A stretch of DNA of 64,000 nucleotides from Saprospiraceae bacterium (GTDB taxonomy: Bacteria > Bacteroidota > Bacteroidia > Chitinophagales > Saprospiraceae): contig JAHDBJ010000003.1 in assembly GCA_020630435.1 (NCBI GenBank), forward strand, positions 163,860-227,859. Direction: 5' to 3'. A program made the position numbers and the translations under genes. This document shows positions 7,857-16,638 of the stretch, piece after piece (position 1 is the stretch's first letter; every line of letters starts with the position of its first letter). Below the pieces are notes generated by a model that had not been told where the DNA came from, did not search any database, and saw only the letters and a list, made by a program, of their open reading frames with translations.

Positions 7857-10334
7857 TTGAGTAATTCAATACATATTGCTCCATTTTTTCTCGCAAGAGT
7901 CGCTGGTTTCCCCTTTGAATATATACACCAACTTGAATTGTCAAATACTATTACCTTACTTAAACAACAAGTAAAATTAAAAGTCAACCTAAATTTAAAA
8001 GGTGATGCACTTCTTCAATACCTTGATCTATACATACAACAGAATACTGGACAGGATAAGATCTTTTTTATAAATTTAAAACGAGATATTTATAATAAAA
8101 GAATTATAAAAAATAAGGTATTCAATCGTATTTATGATAAACAGCTTTATAAGACTATCCTAGCTCATAATCGCCTAATAAAAGAAAACGAAAATTTAAC
8201 TCAAAAAATAGAACAAGAATATCAAAAAGAACGTAATGCTTTTCAGCCTTTTCTAAATCAGATCTTACAGAATTTACAACAAACCAACACCCTAGAATTA
8301 TCAGCTCCCTCCTTGTGTAGAATAGATTTAAGAAAGCTAAAAACAGGCACTAAGAAATATCGTCAAACAGAACTTGCCATCTGGAAATACCTAAGCCGAA
8401 GTGCCACAAAAACGACACCTTTTGGCGATTTCACCTCCGTAAATCAGGGCTATCTATATGATAACTTAAACTATACAGAACTGCTAACATCAATAACAGA
8501 GCGTCATACCATAATCAATCCTAGTATACTACAGCTTATCCAAAATATTTTATTAGAATATCCTTCCTTCTATACCCAAACTAAACTATGTTTAAACCCT
8601 AGCATTCACCATAGAAATGCAACCTATTGGAAATACTTGAACGAAGGCACTTACGCTGAATTCGAGAAAGATGAATTGTCCCAATGGATTTTTGATTATT
8701 TTGAATATCAAGAAAAGCCCATCATATTTACAGACTTAATAAATGATATATCAAAAGGTATTGAGGCTTCCGAGTCCATGATAACCGATTATGTATTGCA
8801 ATTGATTGACTATCGTTTTCTTGAATGGGAGCTTCCTGCACTTACAAAGAATTGGCTTGAAGATTGGCTCACTTTTTTACATAATTATAATTTTAATGAT
8901 AAACCTTTAGAAGAACTCAAAACTGCCCTTCAGATTCTCTATTACCGCCTATTGGAATTCAACCAATTTACGGGATTCAATTCTTTTCTTTTTTTTGAAA
9001 AAGATATTAAACGGTTGGAAAACAGCCTAAGCAACATCCTCCAACATGAGACTTCTAGAACGATGGACAAAGGCTATCCACAAGACATCGAATTAAACCG
9101 AAAGTACTTTTTTTATCAAGATGTTTTGAATAAATATAAAGTACAATCCAATAAACATCAAATCGGTCTTATTATTGAAAATTTGAATGAGCTGATGCAG
9201 TACCTAGAAATTTTTCAAGATCGCCTTGAAGAAGAAAAGCGACTCGTTTTTTTTCTAGAAAACTACAATTCAGATGAGAAGGTGGATTTAATGGCGTTTT
9301 ACGAATTATACATTAAAGAAAAACTCAACTCAACGCTCCTTCAAGATCAAATAGAATTCAATATACCTACACATACAAACCATATAGTAGAACTAGGAGA
9401 ACAGCATTTCCAGCAAAATGGAATCTATAAAAATGTTGAATTGGGCAATAGTTATTCCTGTCTTTTTCAAATCATTCCAGTCAAGGGAACCGACAAACTA
9501 GAAGCAGTAATCAACGAAACGGCTATTGGATACGGGAAACTAGCAAGTCGTTTTTCAAACCACTTTGAAGACTTAACTTCTACACCCTTTGAAGACAATG
9601 AACAGGAAATTTGGGTAGAAAACACGGATAATGATATATCTAATCTACATTTTCGTCCTAGTACCTTGTCTTATGAGCTTGAAGTTTCTACTAATCAAAA
9701 TACTTATACGAATGAAAAAATAAATATTAATAGTATAGAAGTAGGTATATTAGATAGTGCGTTGGTTCTTTTTTCTAAAAGCGATAATCGTCGAATCTAT
9801 CCTTTCAATTTGGGGTTAAAATCGAAATATCAACGCTCGGACTTTTTCCAGTTTTTAGACTTCTTCAGTAAAACAAAAAGAATAGCCCTCAAACCATTTT
9901 TAAAAATATTAAATATAAGCCTCCAACAACAACAAGCAGAAGGCATTACATATTGCCCTACCGTAATGTATAAAAATTTAGTTTTACAACGCGCTTTTTG
10001 GAAAATTGATAGTTCGGTCATTCCTGAACGAGAAAAAGGCATGAATGAAGCCACTTATTTTTCCAAAATCTATAACTGGACAAACACTAGGAAACTTCCT
10101 AGATATGCCTTTTTAAGAAGGTGGAATAACAAAAAAGTAAATTCTCCAAACAATACGCATAAACCCCAATTCATTGATTTCCATAACCCTATAGCGGTAT
10201 CTTTATTTGAGAAATTTGTTCGAAAAAATACGGACGGAATTGTATTAGAAATTTTCCTTCCTAGTTATGAAGACTTATTACAATACAAGAATGAACGATA
10301 TGCTACGGAGTTTCTAGTAGAATGGACGGTTTAA
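7857..10334 (+). CDS. LanB-like dehydratase N-terminal domain protein (split LanB or PEARL type)
   Basis: An 825-residue protein resembling the glutamylation (N-terminal) domain of class I lantibiotic dehydratases. Evidence: N-terminal IAPFFLARVAGFPFEYI, the hallmark KYLSRSATKTTPFGDFTSV at residues 177-195, and a C-terminal stretch with LPRYAFLRRWNNKK, PQFIDFHNPIAVSLFEKFVR and LEIFLPS. Family members use aminoacyl-tRNA to modify a ribosomal peptide: either glutamylating Ser/Thr before elimination, or (PEARLs) adding an amino acid to a peptide end. No C-terminal elimination domain, LanC, protease or precursor peptide is nearby. The start is a TTG directly after the RluA TAA; the first internal Met is residue 308, so no ATG alternative exists. 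Converges with the next gene over a shared TTAA. Confidence 0.75.
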   Translation: MSNSIHIAPFFLARVAGFPFEYIHQLELSNTITLLKQQVKLKVNLNLKGDALLQYLDLYIQQNTGQDKIFFINLKRDIYNKRIIKNKVFNRIYDKQLYKTILAHNRLIKENENLTQKIEQEYQKERNAFQPFLNQILQNLQQTNTLELSAPSLCRIDLRKLKTGTKKYRQTELAIWKYLSRSATKTTPFGDFTSVNQGYLYDNLNYTELLTSITERHTIINPSILQLIQNILLEYPSFYTQTKLCLNPSIHHRNATYWKYLNEGTYAEFEKDELSQWIFDYFEYQEKPIIFTDLINDISKGIEASESMITDYVLQLIDYRFLEWELPALTKNWLEDWLTFLHNYNFNDKPLEELKTALQILYYRLLEFNQFTGFNSFLFFEKDIKRLENSLSNILQHETSRTMDKGYPQDIELNRKYFFYQDVLNKYKVQSNKHQIGLIIENLNELMQYLEIFQDRLEEEKRLVFFLENYNSDEKVDLMAFYELYIKEKLNSTLLQDQIEFNIPTHTNHIVELGEQHFQQNGIYKNVELGNSYSCLFQIIPVKGTDKLEAVINETAIGYGKLASRFSNHFEDLTSTPFEDNEQEIWVENTDNDISNLHFRPSTLSYELEVSTNQNTYTNEKININSIEVGILDSALVLFSKSDNRRIYPFNLGLKSKYQRSDFFQFLDFFSKTKRIALKPFLKILNISLQQQQAEGITYCPTVMYKNLVLQRAFWKIDSSVIPEREKGMNEATYFSKIYNWTNTRKLPRYAFLRRWNNKKVNSPNNTHKPQFIDFHNPIAVSLFEKFVRKNTDGIVLEIFLPSYEDLLQYKNERYATEFLVEWTV

Positions 10335-11068
10335 TAAACGGTTTTATACGGCAATTTATCGCAGGGTTCTTCTTCCTTTTTTTCTAGTAGCACTTTGTTG
10401 ATATTGAGGTTTTGGCCTACACTTTTAAATTGCCTAAAGCAGTACGTTCCCTTACAATCAATACCAGCGCTTACCTGAAAAATATCCTTTATAAGAGCTG
10501 GGTTTTTATAGTTTACACTAAAATAATTATAACTAAAATTACTTTTATTATAAACGAAATAAGCTACTTTTTTGCTTTTTTTGTGGCCTAATCGAATCAC
10601 TTCTGTATTATCATCCGATTGGAAAACGGAACTGCTTTGAAGTTTCAATTCTCTTTTGGCGATTTCGACTTCTCTAATGGAAATAGCTCCGTTTTCATGT
10701 AAACAGGAACAAGCTAAAAAATTAAGTAAGGCTCTAGCTTTTATTCTTAGTACTTCTAGCTGTTCCCAAATTTCATCAGTTTCTAATTTTTCGTAACCAA
10801 CCTCATCTATGCGTTTTTCCTTGACTTCTTCTAATTCAAGAATAAACGAGTTTAAATCGTCATTTAAGGTCTTACAAGTTCCTTTTTTTATCGCTTTGTT
10901 GCTCTGTTTTACTAATTTTTTGTATTGTTTTCGAAATACTTTCAGTCCTTTTTTTGATTTTTTATATTTAAAATAAAAAATAAACTGTTTTCCTATATCC
11001 AAAACTGGTGAATTAGCCGTTAATTGGATACTAGAAAAAAATAGTAAAAACAAGATATAAAAACGCAT
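10331..11068 (-). CDS. Secreted protein of unknown function
   Basis: A 245-residue protein with a clear signal peptide (MRFYILFLLFFSSIQLTANS) and no other hydrophobic segment, so it is predicted to be periplasmic or exported. The first half is lysine-rich and helical (KYKKSKKGLKVFRKQYKKLV, then an acidic ELEEVKEKR stretch). Seven cysteines are scattered through the mature part (KGTC, ACSC, GIDCKGTYC, EPC), enough for disulphides. I do not recognise a family. It follows the small TPR gene by 27 bases on the same strand and converges with the LanB-like gene over a shared TTAA; there is no sequence sign that it is a substrate of that enzyme. Confidence 0.7.
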   Translation of the reverse strand: MRFYILFLLFFSSIQLTANSPVLDIGKQFIFYFKYKKSKKGLKVFRKQYKKLVKQSNKAIKKGTCKTLNDDLNSFILELEEVKEKRIDEVGYEKLETDEIWEQLEVLRIKARALLNFLACSCLHENGAISIREVEIAKRELKLQSSSVFQSDDNTEVIRLGHKKSKKVAYFVYNKSNFSYNYFSVNYKNPALIKDIFQVSAGIDCKGTYCFRQFKSVGQNLNINKVLLEKKEEEPCDKLPYKTVY

Positions 11069-11095
11069 AATAGTTCTAGCTTAAAAGCATTAAAA

Positions 11096-11410
11096 TTACT
11101 CTTCTATCAACAACTTAGCCCCTGCTAATTCTCCATAAGAATGATTATCATTTTGCTGTTTAGCAACGAGCATCCCTTCATCATAGGTTTTGAGTGCATT
11201 GGGCAAATCTTCAAAATGCTCATATAGTTTTCCTAAATGATAATATAATCCCACATAATCAGGAGACGTTTGCTTAAGTTTTAAATAGTATTCTTTTGCT
11301 TGTTCCCAAGATGATAAACTTTCATATTCCTTTGCAATTGCAAACAAAATAAAGGCATCATCAGGGCTATTTTCTAAAAAATGAAGTAATTGTTCTAAAC
11401 GAGGAGACAT
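11096..11410 (-). CDS. Small TPR protein
   Basis: A 104-residue cytosolic protein with two to three tetratricopeptide repeats: PDDAFILFAIAKEYESLSSW, AKEYYLKLKQTSPDYVGLYY and HLGKLYEHFEDLPNALKTY. It has no signal peptide or catalytic motif. Short TPR proteins like this are widespread in Bacteroidota and act as adaptors, but the partner is unknown. It is the first gene of a probable two-gene minus-strand operon with the secreted protein. A 7-bp palindrome lies 27 bases upstream. Confidence 0.85.
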   Translation of the reverse strand: MSPRLEQLLHFLENSPDDAFILFAIAKEYESLSSWEQAKEYYLKLKQTSPDYVGLYYHLGKLYEHFEDLPNALKTYDEGMLVAKQQNDNHSYGELAGAKLLIEE

Positions 11411-11436
11411 TTTGTAAATTATTTGTAAAAATATTT

Positions 11437-11452
11437 TAGCGAAAATTCGCTA
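11437..11452. other. Short perfect palindrome in divergent intergenic region
   Basis: TAGCGAAAATTCGCTA, a 7-bp inverted repeat with a 2-base centre, between the divergent TPR gene (minus) and etfB (plus). It could be an operator or a small hairpin. No regulator is known, so the role is open. Confidence 0.3.
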
Positions 11453-11467
11453 TTATCTTTTTTTATG

Positions 11468-11475
11468 TATATTTG
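11468..11475 (+). promoter_or_regulatory. Candidate Bacteroidota -7 box (TATATTTG) for etfBA
   Basis: TATATTTG matches the Bacteroidota housekeeping -7 consensus TAnnTTTG exactly, about 230 bases upstream of etfB. I find no convincing TTG-type -33 element at the expected distance, so this is a weak call. The rest of the 291-base intergenic region shows no other gene. Confidence 0.3.
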
Positions 11476-11701
11476 TATTGCAATGATAAAATTTTTATTT
11501 GAAAAAGATATTAATATCTTTGGCTGCCAGATAACAATTTTAGCGATGCACTATCTCCTTGTTTAAGTATATAACGATCTATCTTAAATAAAGTGACACA
11601 AACAAGTAGACGAACTAAATATTCTATTTTTAAGCTAGAAGATAAAGTATTGAATATTTTATCATTATTCTAACTTCAAATTCAACTAAATATATAAATA
11701 T

Positions 11702-12442
11702 ATGAAATTATTAGTCTGTGTTAGTAAAACACCTGATACAACTGCTAAGATTTCTTTTACAGCTGATGGTACAGCCTTCAATGATGCTGGGGTCAATTAT
11801 ATTATGAATCCTTATGACGAGTGGTATGCATTGGTCCGTGCCTTAGAACTAAAAGAATCTCTAGGTGGTTCTGTGACGATAGTAAATGTAGGCCCTAGTT
11901 CCAACGACACTATTATCCGTAAAGGATTAGCGATTGGAGCAGATGATGCTGTAAGAATTGATGCAGAACCTAAGAGTGCTTTGGGCGTTGCAAAACAAAT
12001 TGCGGCATTCGCAAAAGCTGAAAATTATGACATCATTTTCTTAGGAAAAGAAACGATTGATTACAATGGTTCAGAGATTGGTGGAATGCTTGCTGAATTG
12101 CTTGATATGTCTTACATTTCTTTTGGGACAAAATTGGACATGAACGGAAATGTGGCAACGGTAGCAAGAGAGATTGAGGGTGGAAAAGAGATCGTTGAAC
12201 TGCCTACTCCTTTTGTAGTTAGTGCAGCTAAAGGAATGGCTGAACAGCGTATCCCGAATATGCGTGGTATTATGATGGCAAAGCGTAAACCATTAAAGGT
12301 CGTTCCAGCAATTGATGTTAGCGATGCTTCTACACCAGTTAAATATGAACTTCCTGCGGGGAAGGCTGCTGTAAAAATGGTTGATCCTGAAAATATGGAT
12401 GAACTGATTCGTTTATTGCACGAGGAAGCTAAAGTTATTTAA
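11702..12442 (+). CDS. etfB: Electron transfer flavoprotein subunit beta
   Basis: A 246-residue cytosolic subunit of electron transfer flavoprotein, which accepts electrons from acyl-CoA dehydrogenases and hands them to the quinone pool. The N-terminus MKLLVCVSKTPDTTAKISF and the IMNPYDEWYALVRALELKE segment are typical, as is ETIDYNGSEIGGMLAELL in the middle, followed by the late PFVVSAAKGMAEQRIPNMRGI. Length is normal for the beta subunit. etfA follows after 20 bases, so they form an operon. An intact AMP-binding subunit paired with FAD-binding EtfA is expected. Confidence 0.97.
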   Translation: MKLLVCVSKTPDTTAKISFTADGTAFNDAGVNYIMNPYDEWYALVRALELKESLGGSVTIVNVGPSSNDTIIRKGLAIGADDAVRIDAEPKSALGVAKQIAAFAKAENYDIIFLGKETIDYNGSEIGGMLAELLDMSYISFGTKLDMNGNVATVAREIEGGKEIVELPTPFVVSAAKGMAEQRIPNMRGIMMAKRKPLKVVPAIDVSDASTPVKYELPAGKAAVKMVDPENMDELIRLLHEEAKVI

Positions 12443-12462
12443 AAACTCGAAATCAAAAAATT

Positions 12463-13425
12463 ATGTCAGTATTAGTATATGCCGAAAGTCCAGAAGGCAA
12501 TATCAAGAAAGCTGCCCTAGAAGCAGTAAGTTACGGACACAAAGTCGCTCAAGTATTAGGTACAGACTGTATCGCTTTAACTGTTGGTTCAGTTAATGGT
12601 GCAGGAGTATTAGGAAAATACGGAGCATCAAAAGTTTATAATATAGATGGTGCAGGGCTGGGACACTTTGACAGTCAAGTTTATACTGCTGTTATTGCTC
12701 AAGCTGCCGAAAAATTAGGTGCTGATGTTATTATCTTAGCACATAATGCGAAAGGGAAAGCATTAGTAGGGCGTTTAGCTGCTAAATTAGATGCAGGTTC
12801 TGTAGCAGGTACAAACGCTATCCCTACAAATGATGGTTCTTTCAAGGTAAAAAAGAATGTTTTTTCAGGAAAAGCAATTGCAGAGTATGAGATTACTTCT
12901 ACTAAAAAAGTACTCTCTTTGATTGGGAATAGTTTTCAACCAGAAGAAGTAGGAAGTGATGTGGCTGTTGAATCTTTATCTGTCGATATTCCTGCTAGTA
13001 AACTTACCGTAAAAGAAGTAGATACGGTAAAAGGTACAGTACCCCTACCTGAAGCTGAACTGGTAGTTTCGGCTGGACGTGGTATGAAAGGTCCTGAAAA
13101 TTGGGGTATCATCGAAGAATTAGCTACTGAATTGGGTGCGACGACGGCTTGCTCTCGTCCTGTAGCCGATACAGGTTGGAGACCTCACCACGAACACGTT
13201 GGTCAAACAGGTGTTGCTATACGACCTAATCTTTATATAGCTGTGGGTATTTCTGGTGCTATACAGCATCTTGCGGGCGTCAATAGTTCTAAGGTAATTG
13301 TGGTCGTGAATAAAGATCCAGAAGCCCCTTTTTTCAAAGCTGCTGATTATGGTGTTTGTGCTGATTTATTTGATGTTGTTCCTAAATTAACGGAAGCTAT
13401 CAAAAAATTTAAAGCAAATAAATAA
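12463..13425 (+). CDS. etfA: Electron transfer flavoprotein subunit alpha
   Basis: A 320-residue FAD-binding subunit of electron transfer flavoprotein, partner of EtfB. The C-terminal FAD domain shows the expected motifs: VVSAGRGMKGPENWGIIEEL, ACSRPVADTGWRPHHEHVGQ, then GVAIRPNLYIAVGISGAIQH and NKDPEAPFFKAADYGVCADL. The N-terminal domain matches EtfB-like folds. Length is normal (310-330). Together EtfAB connect fatty-acid and branched-chain amino-acid oxidation to respiration; no dehydrogenase or ETF:quinone oxidoreductase gene lies nearby. A strong terminator follows 22 bases downstream. Confidence 0.97.
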   Translation: MSVLVYAESPEGNIKKAALEAVSYGHKVAQVLGTDCIALTVGSVNGAGVLGKYGASKVYNIDGAGLGHFDSQVYTAVIAQAAEKLGADVIILAHNAKGKALVGRLAAKLDAGSVAGTNAIPTNDGSFKVKKNVFSGKAIAEYEITSTKKVLSLIGNSFQPEEVGSDVAVESLSVDIPASKLTVKEVDTVKGTVPLPEAELVVSAGRGMKGPENWGIIEELATELGATTACSRPVADTGWRPHHEHVGQTGVAIRPNLYIAVGISGAIQHLAGVNSSKVIVVVNKDPEAPFFKAADYGVCADLFDVVPKLTEAIKKFKANK

Positions 13426-13447
13426 TTATAGAAGTTGTTTAATAAAT

Positions 13448-13497
13448 AAAAAAGTAATGGGCATAAATACACCTTAATTTATGCCCATTACTTTTTT
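13448..13497. terminator. Bidirectional terminator between etfA and the S8-like protease
   Basis: A perfect 21-bp stem (13448-13468 with 13477-13497) around an 8-base loop, beginning with an A-run and ending with a T-run (CTTTTTT). This symmetric A/T flanking serves both converging genes. Confidence 0.9.
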
Positions 13498-13510
13498 GTA
13501 AAAACTCAAT

Positions 13511-15865
13511 TTACTCATGTAAGAAGAATTTCCCTTTTTCTTCTTTTATAAATCGCTCTCCTTTAAAATAAAGCACATAAGCATATAAGCCTTCTGATGC
13601 TCTTAGCCCATCATAGTTTATCTCTCTAATTTCTTGCTCTAAAAGATGTCCTTGTTGACTATGAACCAACTGCCCCATCATATCATAAACCATAAGGTTG
13701 AAATTCGCTGCTTCCCCAGCCGTTACGGTTATTGTAGCTTGCTTATTTTGATCAGAAAACACAAAAATTCGGTTGGGTCGAGGTTCAATTCTAACTTGAA
13801 CCGTTGGCAAAATAGTAGTCTTACCATCAAAATCTTTTTGAATTAATCTAAAATAGTATGTCCCCGCTTGTTTTACCCTTAAGGTATGAAAGTAAGTGTA
13901 ATTATAACTTATTGTCCCCTGTCCATGTATAAAGTCAACATCTTCGTATCGAGTACCATCTATTGATTGTTGCAACATAAACCCTTCATTATCTGTTTCG
14001 GTAGCAGTTTCCCATCTCAAATAAATTAACCTATCGTCACTCTCTGCATTAAAATAAACCAGTTCAACAGGAAACGTCGTCCTAGCAAAAGTTACTGCTG
14101 CATCAATTTTAACTTCACCAAATCCTGTAAAGTAATCAAAGCCTTCTATATTTAAGTCTTGTATGGTAGCATAAATAGATTGTAATGCCTCACTATCTGT
14201 TTTAGCACCTGCTTCTCGGATAAGTGCGGTTGCTGCCGCAATATGGGGTGCTGCCGCAGATGTTCCAAAAAAATTAGGGAAGGCATCGGCATCAAACCCT
14301 ATATCTGATCCGAAAAATGTCGTATTCCCACCGTCTGGTCCTATCATCTCTGGTTTTTGTCGAGTAATAGCACTTACAGAATTGCCATCCTGATCAAATA
14401 GAATCGGCACACCACCAATCGAAGAGTAAGAAGTCGTTGTTGTTACTGTTCCATTATATGCCTTAGTATTAAAATAATGTGCTGCCCCAACTGCAATTGC
14501 TCCTTCAGCATTTGCATGACCGACAATAGTGCCACTTTGGGTATCGTGTTCTGCAATCGTAATCCCCGAACTATAAATAATGTATTTTATTTTACTTGGA
14601 ATCGCCCCGCTTTTAGTTGTTATCATAATTTCAAACTCCGTCCCTGCTGTATTATTTATATAATTCACAACTTCTACAGGATCACCTCCTAGGTTATTTG
14701 TATATCCAGCAGCGACAATCGAATTAGTCCCTTTCGGTAAAAGATAAAAATTCAAATCAGTGCCTGCTCCAGGCGCACCACTAACTGAAAAAAACGGATT
14801 AGACCATTGGAATGAAATCAAAAATTGCCTTCCCTGTGGAATAATAATCGTCTGTCTCATATCCCCGCCTCCAAAATCGTGTAAACGCTCTACTATTCCA
14901 TTTACGGTTATGGTACTTCCTGTATCGTTAAATGAATTTTCATAAGAATTATCCCCCATATTTCCAGCCGATGAAAAATAGCTAACACCTGCAGCTTTAA
15001 CCGTATTAACGGCTTGAGCAATAATACCATCTTGGAAAAATGGTTCTGCTAGATAGGAGACATCATCGACAATAATATCACAACCTGCAGCCGCTAGCGC
15101 TAGTATACCATTTGCAAAAATACTTTGTCCTCCAAATGCAGTATGAAATGCCAATTCTGCTCCTGGAGCTACATCATGTACTATCTCTATCATACCTCGA
15201 CCTTCATCACTAGCTGTTACGCTATGCTCTCGAATTACTTGAACCGAAGTATTATATCCATTCGGGTTAGCAGGACCTGGTAAATCACCAGATAATATCC
15301 CACTATTCTCGCCACCTAAAGTATTGTAACTATCGGATAAAACACCAATTTTTGATCCTTCTCCATCTATTTCATCTGTATATCTTGCTAGACTAGAATA
15401 TTGTGCAGAATCTCCTTGTGATGTTGTTACCCCTATATGTGTAATGGGTTTATAACTAGGTCTTACTATCACTAAATTTTCTAATTCTTCTAGTTTTTCC
15501 AAATTTGCAATTCTAAGCCAACCAGTTATCATCTTACCATATTTTTCTTCTTGTTGAAAACCAATTTTTTTTAAATCTTCCGTAAATTGACTAGCCCCAT
15601 CATTTGAATATAATTCTAGTAAGACTTTATCCTCTTTGATATTATATAGAGAATGACTATTATTATCAAAAATGCTTTTTTGCTGAGGATATTTTCTAAA
15701 ATTTGATTCAATTTGTGATAAATTAGAGTCAAATTTTTCAGAACTTTGCCCATTGTTAAAAACAAGATCTTTATGGAAGGTTAATTGAGCAAATGATTGA
15801 GAAGAGAGTAAAATAAAAAAAGCAACAATAGTTAATATTGTTCTTATTAAATAAAGAGATTTCAT
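13511..15865 (-). CDS. Secreted subtilase-like (S8) protein with T9SS sorting domain
   Basis: A 784-residue exported protein. Domains: signal peptide (residues 1-26, ending SQSFAQ), an N-terminal region, a subtilase-like domain (about 165-590), a fibronectin-like beta module (VELVYFNAESDDRLIYLRWE onward) and a C-terminal type A T9SS sorting domain (NLMVYDMMGQLVHS ... GLYAYVLYFKGERF). The protease part has GVLSDSYN at the Asp site, an oxyanion SSAGNMG and GTSAAAPHIAAATALI at the Ser site. The classical HGTxVA histidine motif is absent; DEGRGMIEIVHDVAPGAE stands in its place. Expected at the cell surface or outside, exported by the T9SS to which GldN belongs. Protease activity is likely but not proven by sequence. 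Confidence 0.88.
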   Translation of the reverse strand: MKSLYLIRTILTIVAFFILLSSQSFAQLTFHKDLVFNNGQSSEKFDSNLSQIESNFRKYPQQKSIFDNNSHSLYNIKEDKVLLELYSNDGASQFTEDLKKIGFQQEEKYGKMITGWLRIANLEKLEELENLVIVRPSYKPITHIGVTTSQGDSAQYSSLARYTDEIDGEGSKIGVLSDSYNTLGGENSGILSGDLPGPANPNGYNTSVQVIREHSVTASDEGRGMIEIVHDVAPGAELAFHTAFGGQSIFANGILALAAAGCDIIVDDVSYLAEPFFQDGIIAQAVNTVKAAGVSYFSSAGNMGDNSYENSFNDTGSTITVNGIVERLHDFGGGDMRQTIIIPQGRQFLISFQWSNPFFSVSGAPGAGTDLNFYLLPKGTNSIVAAGYTNNLGGDPVEVVNYINNTAGTEFEIMITTKSGAIPSKIKYIIYSSGITIAEHDTQSGTIVGHANAEGAIAVGAAHYFNTKAYNGTVTTTTSYSSIGGVPILFDQDGNSVSAITRQKPEMIGPDGGNTTFFGSDIGFDADAFPNFFGTSAAAPHIAAATALIREAGAKTDSEALQSIYATIQDLNIEGFDYFTGFGEVKIDAAVTFARTTFPVELVYFNAESDDRLIYLRWETATETDNEGFMLQQSIDGTRYEDVDFIHGQGTISYNYTYFHTLRVKQAGTYYFRLIQKDFDGKTTILPTVQVRIEPRPNRIFVFSDQNKQATITVTAGEAANFNLMVYDMMGQLVHSQQGHLLEQEIREINYDGLRASEGLYAYVLYFKGERFIKEEKGKFFLHE

Positions 15866-15873
15866 AAAATTTA

Positions 15874-15926
15874 TTTAAAGTTTCATAATTGTGTTATAAC
15901 ACAATAATTCAACTTTAAACTTTAAA
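15874..15926. promoter_or_regulatory. Nested inverted repeats upstream of the S8-like gene
   Basis: An 18-bp perfect palindrome ATTGTGTTATAACACAAT (15888-15905) lies within a second inverted repeat, TTTAAAGTTT (15874-15883) and AAACTTTAAA (15917-15926). It sits 9-60 bases upstream of the protease ATG, in the gap shared with divergent dcd, so it may be an operator. The regulator is unknown. Confidence 0.4.
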
Positions 15927-16085
15927 ATACTCTCCTAAAATCCTAAAAAACGTGACAAGTTTATGAACTAAGATTACATATTATCAATAACTATAAAATA
16001 CACTTTTTTAATCTGCAATATATATATTTACATTGAGCTGCTCATCTAAAACATCGTATTTGTATAAACAATCAGAAATAAGTAT

Positions 16086-16622
16086 ATGATACTATCCGAC
16101 AAAAAAATACTAGATGCTATAGAGAAAGGAGAGATCATTATAGAGCCTTTTCGTCAACAATGTCTAGGTACAAACTCTTATGATGTCCATCTTGGTAAAT
16201 ATCTAGCTGTTTATAAAAATAAGATACTAGACGCCAAAAAACACAACCAAATTCAAGAACTTGTAATCGGCAAAGAAGGGTTTGTTTTACAACCAGGAAC
16301 TTTGTATCTTGGAGTAACTGAGGAGTATACAGAAACACACAATAGTGTGCCTTTTTTAGAAGGCAAATCAAGTATTGGAAGGCTAGGAATTGATATTCAT
16401 GCCACGGCTGGAAAAGGAGATGTAGGTTTTTGTAATACTTGGACCTTAGAAATTTCTTGTGTGCATCCTGTAAGAGTTTATGCGGGTATGCCTATTGGTC
16501 AATTAATCTATTTTATGATTGATGGTGATATTGAAAATTATTATAATAAAAAGAAAAATGCCAAATATACCCAAAGAACGACTAAACCTGTTGAATCCAT
16601 GATGTGGAAGAATAAGTTTTAA
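16086..16622 (+). CDS. dcd: dCTP deaminase
   Basis: A 178-residue cytosolic enzyme that deaminates dCTP to dUTP, feeding dTMP synthesis. Diagnostic motifs: ILSDKKILDAIEKGEIIIEP at the N-terminus, NSYDVHLGKYLAVYK, the nucleotide-binding EGKSSIGRLGIDIHATAGKG and GFCNTWTLEISCVHPVRVYA. Length is slightly shorter than the E. coli enzyme (193) but normal for Bacteroidota. The catalytic glutamate and serine lie in the trimer interface region covered by these motifs. The next gene, a sterol-desaturase-family protein, follows after 16 bases and is probably cotranscribed without functional link. Confidence 0.97.
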   Translation: MILSDKKILDAIEKGEIIIEPFRQQCLGTNSYDVHLGKYLAVYKNKILDAKKHNQIQELVIGKEGFVLQPGTLYLGVTEEYTETHNSVPFLEGKSSIGRLGIDIHATAGKGDVGFCNTWTLEISCVHPVRVYAGMPIGQLIYFMIDGDIENYYNKKKNAKYTQRTTKPVESMMWKNKF

Positions 16623-16638
16623 CTAAAAATGCCCAACC

